From Jiella pacifica (GTDB lineage: Bacteria > Pseudomonadota > Alphaproteobacteria > Rhizobiales > Rhizobiaceae): 64,000 nucleotides of DNA. This document shows, in pieces, positions 62,288-64,000 of this stretch. Position 1 is the stretch's first letter; the number at the start of each line of letters is the position of its first letter. The stretch lies in the NCBI RefSeq assembly GCF_010500815.1, contig NZ_JAAAMG010000002.1:259730-323729 (forward strand), in the 5' to 3' direction. The notes under the pieces were generated by a model. It was not told the origin of the DNA, searched no databases, and saw only the letters and a list, made by a program, of their open reading frames with translations. Made by a program: the position numbers and the translations under genes.

Positions 62288-63130
62288 ATGGGCGATCTGA
62301 TGCAAGGCAAGCGCGGCCTCGTCATGGGCGTCGCCAACCACAACTCGATCGCCTGGGGCGCAGCCAAGGCCTTGTCCGACCAGGGGGCGGAGGTAGCCCT
62401 CACCTATCAGGGCGACGCCTTCGGACGGCGGGTGAAGCCTTTGGCCGAGGAGATCGGTTCGAAGTTGGTGATTCCTTGCGACGTCGAGGACACGGCATCG
62501 CTCGACGCCGTCTTCAAGACGCTGAAGGACGAATGGGGCTCGATCGACTTCGTGCTGCACGCCATCGCCTTTTCCGACAAGAGCGAGCTGAAGGGTCTCT
62601 ACGCCAACACGACGCGCGAGAACTTCACCCGCACGATGGTGATCTCCTGCTTCTCCTTCACCGAGGTGGCGCGCCGCGCCGCCGAGATCATGGGGAATGG
62701 CGGATCCATGGTGACCATGACCTATGGCGGCTCCGTCCGGGTCATGCCGAACTACAACGTCATGGGTGTCGCCAAGGCCGCGCTGGAAGCATCCGTCCGC
62801 TATCTCGCCGCCGATTTCGGCCCGCGCAACATCCGCGTCAACGCCGTCTCGGCCGGGCCGGTCCGCACCCTCGCCGGTGCGGGCGTCTCCGACGCCCGGC
62901 TGATGTTCAACTATCAGCGCCGAAACGCGCCGATGCGCCGCAACACGACGATCGAGGAGGTGGGCGGCGCCGTCCTCTACCTGATGTCGGAGCTCGCCAA
63001 CGGCGTCACCGGCGAGATCCACTATGTCGATTCCGGCTACAACGTCATGTCGATGCCAGCCCTGGACGAGCTGAAAGCCCAGGAGCAACGCAAGGCGATG
63101 GTCGAGGGCGAGGACGACGCCGAGAGCTGA
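62288..63130 (+). CDS. fabI: Enoyl-ACP reductase FabI
   Basis: FabI reduces enoyl-ACP with NADH in the last step of each elongation cycle. It is a short-chain dehydrogenase: GLVMGVANHNSIAWGAAKAL is the cofactor fold and the Tyr...Lys catalytic pair is visible in YNVMGVAKAALEA (about 161-173, with Tyr six before Lys as in FabI). I prefer ATG 62288, with GAGAG seven bases upstream and a normal N-terminus; an ATG at 62270 overlapping the fabB stop (TAATG) would add six residues. Confidence 0.95.
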   Translation: MGDLMQGKRGLVMGVANHNSIAWGAAKALSDQGAEVALTYQGDAFGRRVKPLAEEIGSKLVIPCDVEDTASLDAVFKTLKDEWGSIDFVLHAIAFSDKSELKGLYANTTRENFTRTMVISCFSFTEVARRAAEIMGNGGSMVTMTYGGSVRVMPNYNVMGVAKAALEASVRYLAADFGPRNIRVNAVSAGPVRTLAGAGVSDARLMFNYQRRNAPMRRNTTIEEVGGAVLYLMSELANGVTGEIHYVDSGYNVMSMPALDELKAQEQRKAMVEGEDDAES

Positions 63131-63186
63131 GCGCTTTCGCCGCCGCGGCAATCGGTCAAAGACATCGCGACTGACTTTCAGATACG

Positions 63187-63216
63187 AAAAAGGGCGGCCC
63201 GAAAGCCGCCCTTTTC
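63187..63216. terminator. Bidirectional terminator between fabI and the Bax-inhibitor gene
   Basis: AAAAAGGGCGGC and GCCGCCCTTTTC form a stem with T residues on both strands. It serves fabI on the plus strand and the gene at 63241-63999 on the minus strand. Confidence 0.88.
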
Positions 63217-63240
63217 TCATTCCGTCGTGTGCCTGGCAGA

Positions 63241-63999
63241 TCAGTTACGATTGCCGAAGAGCTGCAGCAGGAAGAGGAACATGTTGAGGAAGTCGAGGTA
63301 GAGGCGGAGCGCCCCCATCACGGCCTTGCGGCCCATGACGGCGGAGCCGTCACCCTCGTAGTACATTTCCTTGATCTGCTGCGTGTCGTAGGCCGTCAGG
63401 CCCGCGAAGACCAGAACACCGATCACCGAGATCGCGAAGGTCAGCGCCGGCGAGGCGAGGAAGATGTTCACGATCATCGCGATGACGATGCCGATCACGC
63501 CCATGAACAGGAACGAGCCCCAGCCCGAGATGTCACGCTTCGTCGTGTAGCCCCAGAGCGACAGAGCGCCGAAGGAGGCCGCCGTGATGAAGAACACCTG
63601 GGTGATCGATTCCTGCGTGTAGACGAGGAAGATCGTCGACAGCGACAGGCCCACCATGGCCGCATAGGTCCAGAAGGTCGCCTGCGCAGCCTGAACGCTC
63701 ATCTTGTGCACGCGAAACGACAGGAAGAACACCATCGCCAGCGGCGCCAGCATCAGCACCCAGCGGAGCGGCGAGTTGAAGACCACGTTACCCAACTGGG
63801 TGAGGCCGACCACATCGCCCGCGCCGTTGGTGACGACGGAGAACGAGTAAAGCGCATAAGCCGCGATGCCGGTCAGCGCGAGGCCGCCCGCCATCAGGTT
63901 GTAAACCTTCAGCATATAGGTGCGAAGGCCCTGGTCGATGTCAGTCCGGGTACCGGCAGCGGGTACGGACCGCATACTGGCATTCCGATAATCAGCCAT
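63241..63999 (-). CDS. Bax inhibitor-1/YccA family membrane protein
   Basis: A 252-residue inner-membrane protein with seven helices. Family features are YNLMAGGLALTGIAAY, FWTYAAMVGLSLSTIFLVYT and the C-terminal VLVFAGLTAYDTQQIKEMYY, followed by ALRLYLDFLNMFLFLLQLFG; the conserved Asp pair in this region governs pH-dependent Ca2+ leak in the bacterial homologue YetJ. Bacterial members (YbhL, YccA) are linked to FtsH regulation or ion leak. The whole gene lies inside the window, starting one base before the right edge. Confidence 0.92.
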   Translation of the reverse strand: MADYRNASMRSVPAAGTRTDIDQGLRTYMLKVYNLMAGGLALTGIAAYALYSFSVVTNGAGDVVGLTQLGNVVFNSPLRWVLMLAPLAMVFFLSFRVHKMSVQAAQATFWTYAAMVGLSLSTIFLVYTQESITQVFFITAASFGALSLWGYTTKRDISGWGSFLFMGVIGIVIAMIVNIFLASPALTFAISVIGVLVFAGLTAYDTQQIKEMYYEGDGSAVMGRKAVMGALRLYLDFLNMFLFLLQLFGNRN

Positions 64000-64000
64000 G

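Overview
The window is high-GC DNA from a photosynthetic alphaproteobacterium, most likely a member of the Hyphomicrobiales (Rhizobiales). Three things point there: a bacteriochlorophyll a photosynthesis gene cluster of purple-bacterial layout; Rhizobiales-type traits, namely a fused TrpE-TrpG with a Trp-rich leader peptide, an Irr-type Fur protein, a fabA-fabB-fabI cluster and a tRNA-His that lacks G-1 and carries A73; and the general gene content. The genus cannot be fixed from the sequence.

Region 1 (1-17497) is part of the photosynthesis cluster. A tightly coupled minus-strand run, bchF-bchN-bchB-bchH-bchL-bchM-lhaA-puhA-puhB, has stop/start overlaps at most junctions and leaves the window inside puhB. 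A divergent plus-strand arm carries aerR-ppsR and then bchG, a second PucC/LhaA-family gene and bchP. TGT-N12-ACA (PpsR/CrtJ) boxes lie in the bchF/aerR gap (imperfect) and in front of bchG (perfect). The cluster therefore encodes its own redox/light repressor and cobalamin-dependent antirepressor next to the genes they should control. The window holds chlorin synthesis (Mg chelatase H subunit, methyltransferase, dark protochlorophyllide reductase LNB, hydratase), tail attachment and saturation (bchG, bchP), and reaction-centre H subunit and assembly genes; puf, crt, bchCXYZ and acsF lie outside.

Region 2 (17500-30000) is chromosomal housekeeping: a tail-anchored unknown, an alpha/beta hydrolase, leuA with a Leu-rich leader peptide, a Tat-exported tyrosinase, an AT-rich one-gene island, a cation diffusion facilitator, trpEG with a Trp leader and attenuator, an aldehyde dehydrogenase of the ketoglutarate-semialdehyde type, tRNA-His and a phasin.

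Region 3 (30200-47500) holds a very large multi-PAS histidine-kinase-like protein whose phosphoacceptor His is replaced by Gln, a methyltransferase, an iron(III) ABC transporter (binding protein and permease but no ATPase), a quinoprotein locus (small membrane protein, PQQ dehydrogenase with a long disordered N-terminus, and a secreted disordered protein), acetoacetyl-CoA synthetase, an AsmA-family protein and an exported unknown.

Region 4 (47500-64000) holds a polyamine ABC operon (potFGHI), a GNAT acetyltransferase, an Asp/Asn beta-hydroxylase-like protein, an ScfR/RamB-like regulator divergent from isocitrate lyase, with an unlisted 46-residue gene between them, a ClpP-like/SH3 exported protein, irr, fabA-fabB-fabI and a Bax-inhibitor-1 family membrane protein.

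No IS element, prophage or CRISPR array was seen. The clearest foreign DNA is the AT-rich segment at about 22945-23767. The strongest candidates for new biology are that orphan two-TM gene, the His-less PAS kinase, and the split quinoprotein dehydrogenase locus with its two low-complexity secreted proteins.
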